A stretch of 64,000 nucleotides of DNA, taken from NCBI GenBank assembly GCA_020436935.1, contig JAGQWX010000007.1:1-64000 (forward strand), read 5' to 3'. Numbering within the stretch: the first letter of the stretch is position 1; the number at the start of each line of letters is the position of its first letter. The notes beneath the pieces are model-generated. The model ran no database searches and was not told the DNA's origin. It saw only the letters and a list, made by a program, of their open reading frames with translations. Position numbers and translations under genes: made by a program. This DNA is from Saprospiraceae bacterium. Its GTDB lineage: Bacteria; Bacteroidota; Bacteroidia; Chitinophagales; Saprospiraceae. Below, in pieces: positions 28,055 through 37,753 of the stretch.

Positions 28055-28747
28055 ATGAAATGGGAAATTAAAATCGGTAAAATCAGATGTATTATTCTAC
28101 TGATGAGCTTTTCGTGCTCTATACCAGAGCCAGTCAAAGGGCAAAAATTTATGGAAGACCGACCAGTGCTGAATACAGAAGTATTTTCAATCCTTAATTT
28201 ACAAAATGCTTATCTGTGTGCTGGCATCGATTTTAAGCTTACCGGTTTTTTGCGACAGGAACTAGGCCTTGGCGTTATTTTACCCATGGATCTCTGGTCA
28301 GGTAATAAGGAATACGATTTGGGAATGAAAAACGGTAAGGGGCTGCTCATCAAAGTAGTTCCCAAAATCATATTTTATAAAGGAAAGGGATGCAATATTT
28401 TCGTCTCACCAAATTTGGCCTTATGGCAGTCAAAATATACAGTTTTCAGGGCAACGGATGACATGGTTTCTGATATAGTGTCTTTCGAAGTAAGCAGGAA
28501 AATGCTGGACTACAATCTGCAGTTGGGGGTGTCAACCAATGGAAGAATCCATGATACTTACGCAGAAATTATTATTGGGGTTGGAATGAAAAACCATTTT
28601 GTCAAAAACACCCTTGATGGCCCGGAATCAGATTTGAGCAGAATTTATTATCGTCATGAATATCTTGTTCCTGAAGAGGATGGCATTTATAGAAGATTGA
28701 ATATACCCATTACAATAAAAGCAGGAAGAATACTTTTTTGGGACTGA
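28055..28747 (+). CDS. Hypothetical exported protein, beta-barrel-like
   Basis: 230 aa. A hydrophobic N-terminus ends near residue 30 (VKGQK), typical of a signal peptide. The rest alternates polar and hydrophobic residues in short strands (LNLQNAYLCAGIDFKL, QELGLGVILPMDLW, YAEIIIGVGMKNHF), as in small outer-membrane barrels, and ends in an aromatic residue region (ITIKAGRILFWD). Not assigned to a named family. It lies 24 bp after the VOC gene and may be co-transcribed with it. Confidence 0.6.
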   Translation: MKWEIKIGKIRCIILLMSFSCSIPEPVKGQKFMEDRPVLNTEVFSILNLQNAYLCAGIDFKLTGFLRQELGLGVILPMDLWSGNKEYDLGMKNGKGLLIKVVPKIIFYKGKGCNIFVSPNLALWQSKYTVFRATDDMVSDIVSFEVSRKMLDYNLQLGVSTNGRIHDTYAEIIIGVGMKNHFVKNTLDGPESDLSRIYYRHEYLVPEEDGIYRRLNIPITIKAGRILFWD

Positions 28748-28910
28748 GATGATATATTACAGGTAAACAAATTATTAGAACATGAGAAAAGGTGTAGACC
28801 CATATCTTAAACTGAGTTTAAATTCAGCAAATCTGATCAACAAACTTCATTTACATCCCTACAACATTCAATAAAAGATTATCTTCGAATTATATTCAAA
28901 ACATTCCTCC

Positions 28911-29360
28911 ATGGAAATTATCGTTAACGGCAAACCCCAAAGCCTAGATATTGATCCGGATACACCCCTACTTTGGGCATTGCGTGACGAATTGAATCTT
29001 GTCGGCACCAAATTTGGATGTGGAATTGCAGCATGTGGAGCGTGTACAGTGCACGTCGACGGAGTAGCAACACGATCATGCATCCTGCCCATCTCAGCAC
29101 TGGAAGGCAAAAAAATTACCACCATTGAAGGCCTTTCCGAATCGGGTGACCATCCGCTTCAGAAAGCATGGTTAGAACACGATGTACCTCAATGCGGTTA
29201 TTGTCAGTCAGGTCAGATCATGTCTGCAGCATCTTTGCTCAGCGAAAACCCTTCTCCGACGGACGAGGAAATAGATCTAGCTATGCATGGAAATATCTGC
29301 AGATGTGGCACGTACAAACGGATCAAGGCAGCCATCAAAACTGCCTCAGTTTCTAAATAA
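28911..29360 (+). CDS. Molybdenum hydroxylase [2Fe-2S] subunit (IorA-like)
   Basis: 149 aa. The two 2Fe-2S clusters are marked by [15 protein letters not shown] with a further Cys (plant ferredoxin-like, residues ~40-65) and by CGYCQSGQ plus NICRCGTY (~residues 95-135). This is the small subunit of xanthine-dehydrogenase-family enzymes, which passes electrons from the molybdenum site. The next gene, 15 bp downstream, encodes the matching large subunit. No FAD subunit gene is nearby, as in isoquinoline 1-oxidoreductase and aldehyde-oxidase-type two-subunit enzymes. Confidence 0.93.
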   Translation: MEIIVNGKPQSLDIDPDTPLLWALRDELNLVGTKFGCGIAACGACTVHVDGVATRSCILPISALEGKKITTIEGLSESGDHPLQKAWLEHDVPQCGYCQSGQIMSAASLLSENPSPTDEEIDLAMHGNICRCGTYKRIKAAIKTASVSK

Positions 29361-29375
29361 AATAAAAACAAAGAG

Positions 29376-31622
29376 ATGGCTATTATAAAAACCAAAATTG
29401 GAAGAAGATCATTCATCCAAAGTGTAGGTCTTGCAGGGGGTGGTCTCGTATTGGGAGTCAATTGGTTTGCTTCATGTAAGGCAGATGCAAATTCCATCAA
29501 GGCTTTACCCAAAAATTGGTACAATTTCAACGGTTACCTCAAAATTGGAGAAAATGGCATCGTGACCATCATGTCTCCCAATCCTGAAATTGGTCAGAAC
29601 GTGAAAACGGCCATGCCCATGATCGTAGCAGAGGAACTGGATATTGACTGGAATGACGTCATCGTTGAACAAGCCAATTTGGATACGAGCTTGTATAAAG
29701 GTCAGATTGCCGGAGGAAGTCAGTCCATCCGTGCTTCCTGGGAGCCTTTGAGAATGGCCGGAGCCACAGCCAAAGAAATGCTCAAGCAGGCAGCTGCCAA
29801 AAGCTGGAATGTCCCTGTAGAAGAACTGACAACAGCTTCGGGCAAAATCATACACGAAAAATCAGGAAAATCGGAAGGATATGGAAGTTTTGCCTCTGAA
29901 GCCAGTAAAATTGCAGTACCCGCAGAAGTAAAATTGAAAGAGCCTTCAGCATATACAATCATTGGCAAATCGAAGAAAAATGTCGACGGTCAAAAAATAA
30001 TTACAGGGCAACCTCTCTTTGGCCTGGATTATAAGTCAGAAGGCATGTTGTATGCCATGATTGTGCATCCGCCCGCCTTCGGACTCTCTTTGAAAGAAGC
30101 CGATTTTACAGAAGTGAAAAAGATGCCAGGGATCAAAGATGCTTTTTTGATCGATAGTTACACCGACCCTGCAAAAAAGCAGTGGTGCGATGTTTCGGCT
30201 TTTGACAAACTTGCTGTTGTCGTAGGTGATTCGACCTGGAAGGTGATGAAGGCCAAAAAAATGATAACAGGAAGCTTTGAGCCCATTGGTGACAGCAGTA
30301 TAAAAGTGCCTTTTTTTGGCAGTGAGATGGAAATAATCACCCCGGCAGGTCTCGAAAATAGTGAAGACCATACGAAGAAGATGGCAGCTCCAAAGCAGAA
30401 AACCAAAGTCTTAAGAAAGGATGGAAATCCACAGGAGGCTTTTAAAAATGCTGCTTTTGTGCTGGAAAGATCTTATTCATGCCCATTTCTGGCGCACAGC
30501 CCGATGGAGCCGATGAATTTTTATGCCGATGTAAATGATGAAAGAGCAATATTGGTTGGGCCTATTCAGACGCCAGAATTTATGGAGACAACAGCGTCAG
30601 AAAGATTGGGTCTTCCAAAAGAAAAAATTGACATTCAACTCACCAGAATGGGAGGTGGCTTTGGCCGAAGGTTATATGGACACTTTCTCACTGAAGCTGC
30701 AGTCATATCTCAAAAGCTGAAAGCACCGGTAAAATTGGTCTATACCAGAGAGGATGATATGACCAATGGGGTATACAGACCTGCGTACTATGCTACATAT
30801 CGCGCGGCATTTGATGCCAATAAAAACCTGATTGGCTTTCATGTCAATGGAGGAGGTATTCCTGAGTCGCCACTCGTAGAAAACAGATTTCCTGCGGGAT
30901 GTGTAGAACACTATCTGGCAGAAGAGTGGGAGATCCCCAGCAATATCACGGTAGGAGCATTCCGCGCGCCCAGGTCCAATTTCATCGCAGGTGCTGAACA
31001 ATCCTTCCTGGACGAGGTAGCTGAATACATGGGCAAAGATCCCATAGATTTCAGATTGGAACTATTTGAGCGGTCCAAGACCAATCCTGTCGGTACCAAC
31101 AACGATTATGACGCAGACCGATACGCAGGAGTATTGAAAATGGTCAGAGAAAAGGCCGGTTGGGGTACAGATAAGCCGGGTGTCCACAGGGGTGTATCTG
31201 CTTATTATTGCCATGATTCTTACGTTGCCCATATATTTGATGTGGTTATGAATGAAGGTAAACCCATCATACAGAAAGTCACTACTGCTGTAGATTGTGG
31301 AATAGTTGTCAATCCTGATGCTGCTGCAAACATGTCCGAAGGTGCCGTCATTGATGCTGTTGGCCATGCGATGTACAGTGCCATTACATTTAAGGATGGA
31401 AAACCACTGCAAAGTAATTTCAACGGCTACAGGTTGATACGCCATGGAGAAGCTCCCAAGGATATCGAAACCCATTTTGTCCAAAGCGAAATCAGCCCAA
31501 CAGGGATGGGTGAGCCTTCAGGACCTCCTGCTATTGGCGCATTGGCAAACGCCTTGTACAAGGCTACAGGAAAGAGGTTTTATCACCAGCCTTTTGAAGA
31601 GGAAATAAAGATTTTGGGATAA
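29376..31622 (+). CDS. Molybdopterin-binding large subunit (IorB-like)
   Basis: 748 aa. The N-terminus has a Tat-type signal (GRRSFIQSVGLAGGG) and a Cys (FASCKA), so the enzyme is probably folded in the cytoplasm and exported, perhaps lipid-anchored. Family motifs: MGGGFGRRLYGHF, GAFRAPRSN, and GMGEPSGPPAIGALANAL, which includes the catalytic Glu. These bind molybdopterin cytosine dinucleotide. With the small subunit it would hydroxylate an aldehyde or N-heterocycle and pass electrons to a c-type cytochrome or quinone. Substrate unknown. Confidence 0.93.
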   Translation: MAIIKTKIGRRSFIQSVGLAGGGLVLGVNWFASCKADANSIKALPKNWYNFNGYLKIGENGIVTIMSPNPEIGQNVKTAMPMIVAEELDIDWNDVIVEQANLDTSLYKGQIAGGSQSIRASWEPLRMAGATAKEMLKQAAAKSWNVPVEELTTASGKIIHEKSGKSEGYGSFASEASKIAVPAEVKLKEPSAYTIIGKSKKNVDGQKIITGQPLFGLDYKSEGMLYAMIVHPPAFGLSLKEADFTEVKKMPGIKDAFLIDSYTDPAKKQWCDVSAFDKLAVVVGDSTWKVMKAKKMITGSFEPIGDSSIKVPFFGSEMEIITPAGLENSEDHTKKMAAPKQKTKVLRKDGNPQEAFKNAAFVLERSYSCPFLAHSPMEPMNFYADVNDERAILVGPIQTPEFMETTASERLGLPKEKIDIQLTRMGGGFGRRLYGHFLTEAAVISQKLKAPVKLVYTREDDMTNGVYRPAYYATYRAAFDANKNLIGFHVNGGGIPESPLVENRFPAGCVEHYLAEEWEIPSNITVGAFRAPRSNFIAGAEQSFLDEVAEYMGKDPIDFRLELFERSKTNPVGTNNDYDADRYAGVLKMVREKAGWGTDKPGVHRGVSAYYCHDSYVAHIFDVVMNEGKPIIQKVTTAVDCGIVVNPDAAANMSEGAVIDAVGHAMYSAITFKDGKPLQSNFNGYRLIRHGEAPKDIETHFVQSEISPTGMGEPSGPPAIGALANALYKATGKRFYHQPFEEEIKILG

Positions 31623-31639
31623 TTTGTTTGTTTGTAACT

Positions 31640-31673
31640 TTTGATTGAAAGATTGGGGATTTGACTACTTTTG
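31640..31673 (+). promoter_or_regulatory. Bacteroidota promoter (TTTG / TACTTTTG)
   Basis: TTTG at 31640-31643 and TACTTTTG at 31666-31673 are 22 bases apart, close to the Bacteroidota consensus. They lie between the Mo hydroxylase operon and the isochorismatase gene and probably drive the latter. Confidence 0.5.
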
Positions 31674-31728
31674 TCCTGTTCTATCTTAATTGGATATTAT
31701 AATTATTTTCCTCAACAAAACTTTCAAA

Positions 31729-32568
31729 ATGAAGATACAGTTCATTGTTTTTATGGCAACAGTTATCACTATTCAATTGTCCTGTGGTGACAAAGAAGAG
31801 AGTGTGACTGTGTCAACTCCATCGGAAGATCCTTTAACTGAATCACCCGTTAAAAATATTCATATCCCTGTTGGTCCGGACAGCTTGAGTATGTCAGCTG
31901 AAGAAACTGCAGTCATTGTTGTTGATATGCAAAATGACTTTGGCAGCGACGGAGGAATGTTTGAGCGCGCTGGTGTAGATATTTCCATGATTAAAAACGT
32001 GGTCACGCCCACTTCCAAAGTATTAAACGCTGCGAGGCAGGCCGGCATAAGCATCATTTATCTTAAGATGGGTTACCATGAAGATCTTTCTGATCTGGGG
32101 GCTGAAGGTAGTCCAAACCATGATCGCCACAAGTACTTCATGCACGTCGGAGATACAATTACTGCACCGGATGGTAGCAAGACCAGAATATTGGTGAGGG
32201 ATCAGTGGGGTACCGATATTGTAGAGGAGCTTACGCCCCAGCCCGAAGACATCGTTGTTTATAAATCCAGATTCAGTGGTTTTTACCAAACTGAATTGGA
32301 TTCCATTCTTCAGGCAAATAACAAAAAATACCTGGTTGTCACAGGATGCACAACGAGTATTTGTGTGGAATCGACCGTGCGCGATGCCATGTTCAGAGAT
32401 TACAACGCCATCGTTCTTGAGGATTGCACGGCTGAACCCATTGGGTACGGCCTTTCCAGAAGCAACCACGAAGCCTCACTCTTGTCAATTCAGACTCTAT
32501 TGGGGTGGGTTTCCAACTCAGATGCTTTTGTGAATGCAGTATCGGTGGTGAAGGCCAAACCCATGTAA
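31729..32568 (+). CDS. Isochorismatase-family cysteine hydrolase (lipoprotein)
   Basis: 279 aa from ATG 31729, which gives a lipoprotein signal with lipobox QLSC; a TTG-started extension is not convincing. The catalytic triad is D66 (VVDMQNDF), K179 (VYKSRFSGF) and C212 (GCTTSICVES). The block TPQPEDIVVYKSRFSGFYQT and the VESTVRD and GWVS ends closely resemble RutB-type ureidoacrylate hydrolases, but the substrate is not proven. The lipoprotein form is odd, since RutB is cytosolic. It follows the Mo hydroxylase genes and may act in the same pathway, but with its own promoter. Confidence 0.85.
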   Translation: MKIQFIVFMATVITIQLSCGDKEESVTVSTPSEDPLTESPVKNIHIPVGPDSLSMSAEETAVIVVDMQNDFGSDGGMFERAGVDISMIKNVVTPTSKVLNAARQAGISIIYLKMGYHEDLSDLGAEGSPNHDRHKYFMHVGDTITAPDGSKTRILVRDQWGTDIVEELTPQPEDIVVYKSRFSGFYQTELDSILQANNKKYLVVTGCTTSICVESTVRDAMFRDYNAIVLEDCTAEPIGYGLSRSNHEASLLSIQTLLGWVSNSDAFVNAVSVVKAKPM

Positions 32569-32639
32569 AAAGACAAATGAGAAATATTTGTCAGGGCTGT
32601 AATTTTCATGATTTGAGCTCTTCTGTTGGCACCAGAGAT

Positions 32640-34850
32640 TTAGAACTTATACCCGATTTTAGCCCTGATGTTGAACGGAGTGCCCGGTATAAAGTGGATT
32701 TCTTCTACCGGCTCTGCTTCATCAAACAAGCGTGATTCTGTGGCAAACTGGGTTTCATTCCATTGTGTGTTGAGTACATTCTCAACAACGAATCCCAGTT
32801 CAAGTTTTTTCCAGGTATAACTGGCGTTGAGGTCCGTTACAAAATATCCCTTGGCAACGATAGAATAGTCTTCATTGGCTGCTCTGTCACCCATATATCG
32901 GTAGCTAAGGTTGGCCTTAAGGCCGCCAGGATGTTTGACGCTCAATGTCGCAGCTGAAGTAAGTCTTGGTGCCAGCGGAATAAAGTTCTCTCCTTCTGGG
33001 TCTTCAACAGATCTTGCTACTGTGTAATTGGCGTCTAATCTCAATTGAGCCCACTGGAATGGTGCATACCTGATGCCTCCGTCAAGACCGTATCTCCTGC
33101 TCTTACCGCTGGGTTCGATGACTCCTGCATCTCCCACATAAACCAATTCCTCCTCAAGAGAAAGGTGCCAGACGGCGGCATCGATCAAGAGATCAGGGCT
33201 CAGTTTGTATACTACTCCAAGGTCAGAACCCAATGCTGGTGTGAGATAAGTCCTGGCATCAAATATGGCCAACCTGGCATCATTGCTGTGGAATCCTCTG
33301 CCGATTTTGCCATACAACTGCAGGTCTTTGCCGGGGTTGTAACTCACACTCAATGATGGGCTCAGCAGCATATCGTCGTTGCTGTGATTTGAGGTAAGTC
33401 CCGTATAATTTTGATAAAAAGCATTGAAATAATCAAATCTCAATCCGGCTTCTACTGACCACCTTTTATATTCCATCAATTGTTTTCCATACAAACTTGC
33501 AGACGATTCTGTAACGTCGCCAAGTTGGTGGGTTTCAAGAACGGTTGTTCTGTTGGCAGTGCGCATCAACCCATTTCCTTTGGACAAATCAGTTCTGGTG
33601 GTGATGCCAGCCTGGGTGAGTCCGCTCCAATTGTTGATTTTCCAATTTTTCATCCATTTGGTGTTGATGCCAAACAAGTCCCGGTTTTCTTTTTGTCTGA
33701 TTTGGTCACCATTGACCGGATCATCCAGGAAGAAAGTGAAGTTTGAAAACAGATCAAATTGATATTTGCTGTACCAGATGTCTGTTTTAATGATGTCGTT
33801 GTGTTCTGATGCGAATTGGTGTTGAATATTAAAATTGTACCTTGAAGTAGTACCACCTTCGGTGTCATCAATTGCGCCAAACCTTCCAATCAAGCCTGCA
33901 TCAATGGCACGTTGTGGTACCTGGCCCGAAGCCAGCCATGTGGATGTAAATGCCGAAGCCATCATAGATATCTTGCTGTGATCTCCTGTGCGAAGTGTCC
34001 ATTTTGCCATTCCATTTAGACGTGAAAAGTCTTGTGAAGAAACAAATGGTCCATCGCTGTATCTATATTCGCCTGCTACAAAAGCAGTATTGTTTTCTTT
34101 GTTGCTGAGGTTGAGCAATACCACAGATCTCCAGGTGTTGAACTGTCCTACCTCCTGAATGATTTGGGTTTGATCTACGTGATCCTTGGTTTGAAAACTG
34201 ATTTGCCCTGCTGTTGCAAAATTGCCCTGACTTGCGTCGTATGGTCCTTTCGCAAAGGATATGTTTTCCACAGTTTCCGGGATGAGAAAATGCAAATCGG
34301 CATATCCTTGCCCATGGGCATGGCTGTTCATATTGACGGGCATGCCATCAACAGTGATGCGCAAATCTGTACCGTGATCTATATCAAAACCTCTAAGGAA
34401 TATTTGCTCTGCTTTGCCTCCTCCTGCATGCTGACCGATGAACAATCCTGGCATAACGGGTAGCAATGCCTGAGAACTGCTCACAGGATTCATGCTGAGG
34501 TCTACTTTCGCTACCATGTCATTGATGTTAGCTCCAGGAGTAATAGACACTTGCTCCAGGGTGACACTCAGCGGACTCATAGATATTTTATATTCAGTTA
34601 CATGTTCGTTTATGGCTAAATATTTTGTATTGAAACCAAAGCTTTCGAGGATCAGAGTATCACCTGGTTGAATACCTTTGAGTTCAAAATGCCCTTTTAC
34701 ATTTGTATGGGTGTGGAGGTTTTGTTTTAATGAATATATAAAAACATCCTCGATGGCCTGATTTTTATCGTCTGTGATGGTCCCTTCAAGCAGTTGAGCA
34801 TTTGCGATAAATGGGAATAATAAGAGAAGTGCGTATAGAATTGATTTCAT
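32640..34850 (-). CDS. TonB-dependent receptor
   Basis: 736 aa. Signal peptide ending at IANAQ, then a carboxypeptidase-like regulatory domain (LLEGTITDDKNQAIEDVFIY, ~residues 18-100), a plug domain with IFLRGFDIDHGTDLRITVDGMPVNM, and a 22-strand barrel ending in FNIRAKIGYKF with a terminal Phe. It would import a ligand across the outer membrane using TonB. The 736-residue length is that of a siderophore/small-molecule receptor and shorter than SusC; no SusD gene lies beside it. It is the last gene of a minus-strand block and begins 10 bp after the TPR gene. Confidence 0.93.
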   Translation of the reverse strand: MKSILYALLLLFPFIANAQLLEGTITDDKNQAIEDVFIYSLKQNLHTHTNVKGHFELKGIQPGDTLILESFGFNTKYLAINEHVTEYKISMSPLSVTLEQVSITPGANINDMVAKVDLSMNPVSSSQALLPVMPGLFIGQHAGGGKAEQIFLRGFDIDHGTDLRITVDGMPVNMNSHAHGQGYADLHFLIPETVENISFAKGPYDASQGNFATAGQISFQTKDHVDQTQIIQEVGQFNTWRSVVLLNLSNKENNTAFVAGEYRYSDGPFVSSQDFSRLNGMAKWTLRTGDHSKISMMASAFTSTWLASGQVPQRAIDAGLIGRFGAIDDTEGGTTSRYNFNIQHQFASEHNDIIKTDIWYSKYQFDLFSNFTFFLDDPVNGDQIRQKENRDLFGINTKWMKNWKINNWSGLTQAGITTRTDLSKGNGLMRTANRTTVLETHQLGDVTESSASLYGKQLMEYKRWSVEAGLRFDYFNAFYQNYTGLTSNHSNDDMLLSPSLSVSYNPGKDLQLYGKIGRGFHSNDARLAIFDARTYLTPALGSDLGVVYKLSPDLLIDAAVWHLSLEEELVYVGDAGVIEPSGKSRRYGLDGGIRYAPFQWAQLRLDANYTVARSVEDPEGENFIPLAPRLTSAATLSVKHPGGLKANLSYRYMGDRAANEDYSIVAKGYFVTDLNASYTWKKLELGFVVENVLNTQWNETQFATESRLFDEAEPVEEIHFIPGTPFNIRAKIGYKF

Positions 34851-34860
34851 TGCAATGGGT

Positions 34861-36108
34861 TTATAGGTTTGAAGATTGATTTACAAGAAAAGGCCCCAAT
34901 TCGTATTCAGCTTCATTCAGAGCAGCTGTAATTTTTTCCTGAGTTTCCGGTCCCAAGGCTTCAATATTTTTAAGTCTCAACAACGCTTTTGGTTCTTGTG
35001 TTCGATGGAGGACGTGCATTTGGGCCAAACTTACAGCTTTTTCTATTTTGCCTTGGTGGTATAAAGCCTGAACAAGCAGACTATATGATTCCGGAGTAGG
35101 TCTTTCCTGGATTTCTTCCATTGCCAATTGGAGAGCAATGTCGGGACGGTATGTTCCTTTTCTGCAATAGATGTCAGAAAGATAGGCCCGGTACATGTTG
35201 CCATACTTTGGCGAGGAAGTGATGTTTATGAATTCATTTATTCCTTGCAGATAGGCGTTTCTATCACCCAAAAGCATTGAGGTTTCCGCTTTCCACAATA
35301 GAAGTGAAGGGTCGGAACTTTCTTTTTGCAACAATGAAATGCCCTCTAGAGTCGCAGCATAGTTTTTTTCATTGGAGTAAGTTTCCCATAACATACCTTT
35401 TCGGCTGTACCAGTCATTTTCCTTGATGTCAAGTGCCTTATTGTAATGGAGCATAGATGGAGCTATATCTTTGTTATGGCCATAAAAATCTCCCAGATTG
35501 CTGTATATCCAATACAGCTGACTTGGATTTTTATCCTGCTCTGCCATTTTTTTAGCATCATTCAACCAAAGAATGGCATGGTCCAACTTGCCTTTTGAAT
35601 CTTCCCATTTTGCTCTTCTGATCAAATATTGAAAGTCATTGTATGGAGCCAGTTTCTTCAAATAGATCAGTGCCTGGTCTTCGCGTCCCATTTCCATCGC
35701 AAGATCAAAATGTATCATGTCATTTTCATGGATACCTTCACCAATTGCATCGGCCTGTAACATGAGGTTTTCTGCCTTGCAAAACTCGTGACGTGAAATA
35801 TAGTGTTGGGCAAGAGTTCTTAGCAAACCACTTCTGCTGTTAACAGGGGTATGTGATATTGCCTCTTCGAGCAAATGTCCCGCCATGAGCAAATCATCTA
35901 TTCTTGCGTTGCTTTCAAACAATTGTGAATATGCTGCAGCCAGGGGTATGTTGTATGTATACTGCTCCGGCGCATTGGTTTTTTTGTTGGTCCAAAAGTT
36001 GATCTCATTCAAAATTTTGGAAGTAGATACATTTGCTTCAGTAACATTAACAGGTGCAACATTAAAAAACAAGATCACTGCAAGCATGGAAAATATTGGG
36101 AAAATCAT
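34861..36108 (-). CDS. TPR-repeat exported protein
   Basis: 415 aa from ATG 36108, which gives a hydrophobic N-terminus (MIFPIFSMLAVILFF); a longer frame adds 34 unlikely residues. Several degenerate tetratricopeptide helices are seen: LLEEAISHTPVNSRSGLLRT, FCKAENLMLQADAIG, LDHAILWLNDAKKMAEQ, APSMLHYNKALDI and KIEKAVSLAQMHVLH. TPR proteins act as binding scaffolds. It is 10 bp from the TonB-dependent receptor gene and likely co-translated with it. Confidence 0.8.
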   Translation of the reverse strand: MIFPIFSMLAVILFFNVAPVNVTEANVSTSKILNEINFWTNKKTNAPEQYTYNIPLAAAYSQLFESNARIDDLLMAGHLLEEAISHTPVNSRSGLLRTLAQHYISRHEFCKAENLMLQADAIGEGIHENDMIHFDLAMEMGREDQALIYLKKLAPYNDFQYLIRRAKWEDSKGKLDHAILWLNDAKKMAEQDKNPSQLYWIYSNLGDFYGHNKDIAPSMLHYNKALDIKENDWYSRKGMLWETYSNEKNYAATLEGISLLQKESSDPSLLLWKAETSMLLGDRNAYLQGINEFINITSSPKYGNMYRAYLSDIYCRKGTYRPDIALQLAMEEIQERPTPESYSLLVQALYHQGKIEKAVSLAQMHVLHRTQEPKALLRLKNIEALGPETQEKITAALNEAEYELGPFLVNQSSNL

Positions 36109-36335
36109 AATCTTTAATTTTGTCAAAAAAGGCTGAAAAATGCTAGTTGGGTATTTTGAATATTGAGGCTTAAAAAGGGATGGCCAACATAATTGGCCAC
36201 CCTTCAACACTTATTAAAATACCAAGCGAAATAGGATACGCTATCTTTTTATTAAATACTTTAAGAAATCAAGGACTTTCTAAAAAGTCTGTTGGCTATA
36301 TACCATTGTCTGCCTGATTTCTCCGCACCCTTTTA

Positions 36336-36875
36336 CTACCAGGGTGATGCTAAGTAAGGAAATGTAGAAAGAAACTCCTTATCGTTTCCATCAACATTAT
36401 CACTTGTAAGACCAGGATTCATGCTTCCGTCCGGACCACCGAAAATGAGCAACAATTCGACATCTATAACATCATCATTGAGTGCTCTACCGGTCAATAC
36501 ATTGGTTCCGTCAAAGAAGGTTGTTTTGCCTTTTGTTGAAACACTTAAAACATCTGTTGCAAGAATGGTTGTAAATGTAGTTGCATCAAGTCCCAATGCG
36601 TTGGTAGTATAACCTGGGTTGACACCTTTCAATGAAGCTTCAAAAACCGATTGGAATTTAGCAGCTTGCTCTGCAGGCATGGTTTGGTTGAACTCATCTT
36701 TTTTATTGGCAGGTACGAAGACTGTATTGACTCCAGGTCTGCCCATTTGATCAGCAATGGTGAATGTTCCGCTAAAGTCAGGCGTGTTTTCATCTACCTG
36801 GTCATCGCAACTTACCATGAAGAACGACAGCGCCATAAGGCAAGCCATTCCGAATTTATATGATAATTTTTTCAT
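36336..36875 (-). CDS. DUF4331-type lipoprotein (C-terminal half of the family)
   Basis: 179 aa. Lipoprotein signal with lipobox MVSC. The body (FTIADQMGRPGVNTVFVPANKKDEFNQT split over the first third, then VLTGRALNDDVIDVELLLIFGG and EFLSTFPYLASPW) corresponds to the second half of DUF4331 proteins, including the FSTEFPYLAMP-type ending seen in the large protein at 40995. It lies 36 bp after the gene for the first half. It has its own ATG and signal peptide, so it is not a simple frameshift. Function unknown. Confidence 0.8.
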   Translation of the reverse strand: MKKLSYKFGMACLMALSFFMVSCDDQVDENTPDFSGTFTIADQMGRPGVNTVFVPANKKDEFNQTMPAEQAAKFQSVFEASLKGVNPGYTTNALGLDATTFTTILATDVLSVSTKGKTTFFDGTNVLTGRALNDDVIDVELLLIFGGPDGSMNPGLTSDNVDGNDKEFLSTFPYLASPW

Positions 36876-36911
36876 GTTTTTTTTAATTGATTGTTTTATT
36901 TAAAATGTTGA

Positions 36912-37568
36912 TTAGGATTTTCTTTTGGTAACTACCCATGTGTTGATTACATCGGCATTGCCTAGTGAAGATTTTGGTACTTCGATGACTGTACTCAGTA
37001 CGTTTGTACCTGCGAAAGTGTCTGTTCCCGGATCTGCAAAACCGCTTGCCTGACCCATAAGTATCTCATTGAATCTTCCAATGTCAAAGAAAAACGGATC
37101 ATCTCTTGGTCCAGCAAACAATTTCATGGTTCCCTGAGAAGCAATTACAGGGCTTTCACCATATGCTGTAATGTCAACTTCCATCATAGGAGCATTTTTG
37201 TCAATGCTGCTGGTTCTGCCGGTTGTACCAGGTACGTACGGTCCAAAAGCATACATCTTGCCTGCTCTTGGGATCAATTGGATGACTAGGTCTTCAACGT
37301 TGTCGCCATCGTTGTCGATATTGATTTCGGTAAGTACATTTTCATCATAAGTCAGACCAGCAGAATTCGCAGGACTGGTGAGTCCCTGTATGTTGGTTAC
37401 GAAAACCATCGCATCGCTGTTGGCGGGACTTGCAAATGCATAAAAGTCAGTAATATCGGCACTTGTAGATTTTACTCCAGGGGCATCGATATGGTCTGCT
37501 GAAGTCAGCAGAAAATTCAGAGCGAATAACACGACCAGGCATGCAGCTCCAAGAAATAATTTTTTCAT
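36912..37568 (-). CDS. DUF4331-type exported protein (N-terminal half)
   Basis: 218 aa. Signal peptide to about residue 24 (LLTSADH). The mature start HIDAPG, DITDFYAFASPAN, INIDNDGDNVEDLVIQL and FAGPRDDPFFFDIGRFNEI match the N-terminal part of DUF4331, compare HREAPL, NVDLYAFRSPDN and FAGPTDDPFFVDLGGIF in the protein at 40995. It ends at VTKRKS, where the family normally continues; the missing half is encoded by the next gene. The conserved His and Asp residues may bind metal, but this is inference. Confidence 0.82.
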   Translation of the reverse strand: MKKLFLGAACLVVLFALNFLLTSADHIDAPGVKSTSADITDFYAFASPANSDAMVFVTNIQGLTSPANSAGLTYDENVLTEINIDNDGDNVEDLVIQLIPRAGKMYAFGPYVPGTTGRTSSIDKNAPMMEVDITAYGESPVIASQGTMKLFAGPRDDPFFFDIGRFNEILMGQASGFADPGTDTFAGTNVLSTVIEVPKSSLGNADVINTWVVTKRKS

Positions 37569-37753
37569 ATCAGAAATTTTTAAATTTTTAAAGAATAAAA
37601 GTTGTGTGCATTCAAATGATTCGACTCACTTGACATTAATAATCAATTGATTATATATTTTTAATAAAGTTTGTGTGTTAGTTGCTTCTGATCTTATATA
37701 CGCTTCATTTCTTTCGATCAGATGTTGGAAACGTACAATTTTTAGAAGTTTTT

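Noticed and set aside
32572-32592. Terminator between the isochorismatase and TonB receptor genes
   Set aside because: The GACAAAT/ATTTGTC stem is only 7 bp, AT-rich and has no T-run after it.
32640-34850. SusC-type glycan transporter
   Set aside because: At 736 aa it is shorter than SusC, and no SusD gene is next to it, so it was called a general TonB-dependent receptor.
36336-37568. A single DUF4331 gene broken by a frameshift
   Set aside because: Each half has its own ATG and its own signal peptide, and they are separated by 36 bp, so a split gene pair fits better.
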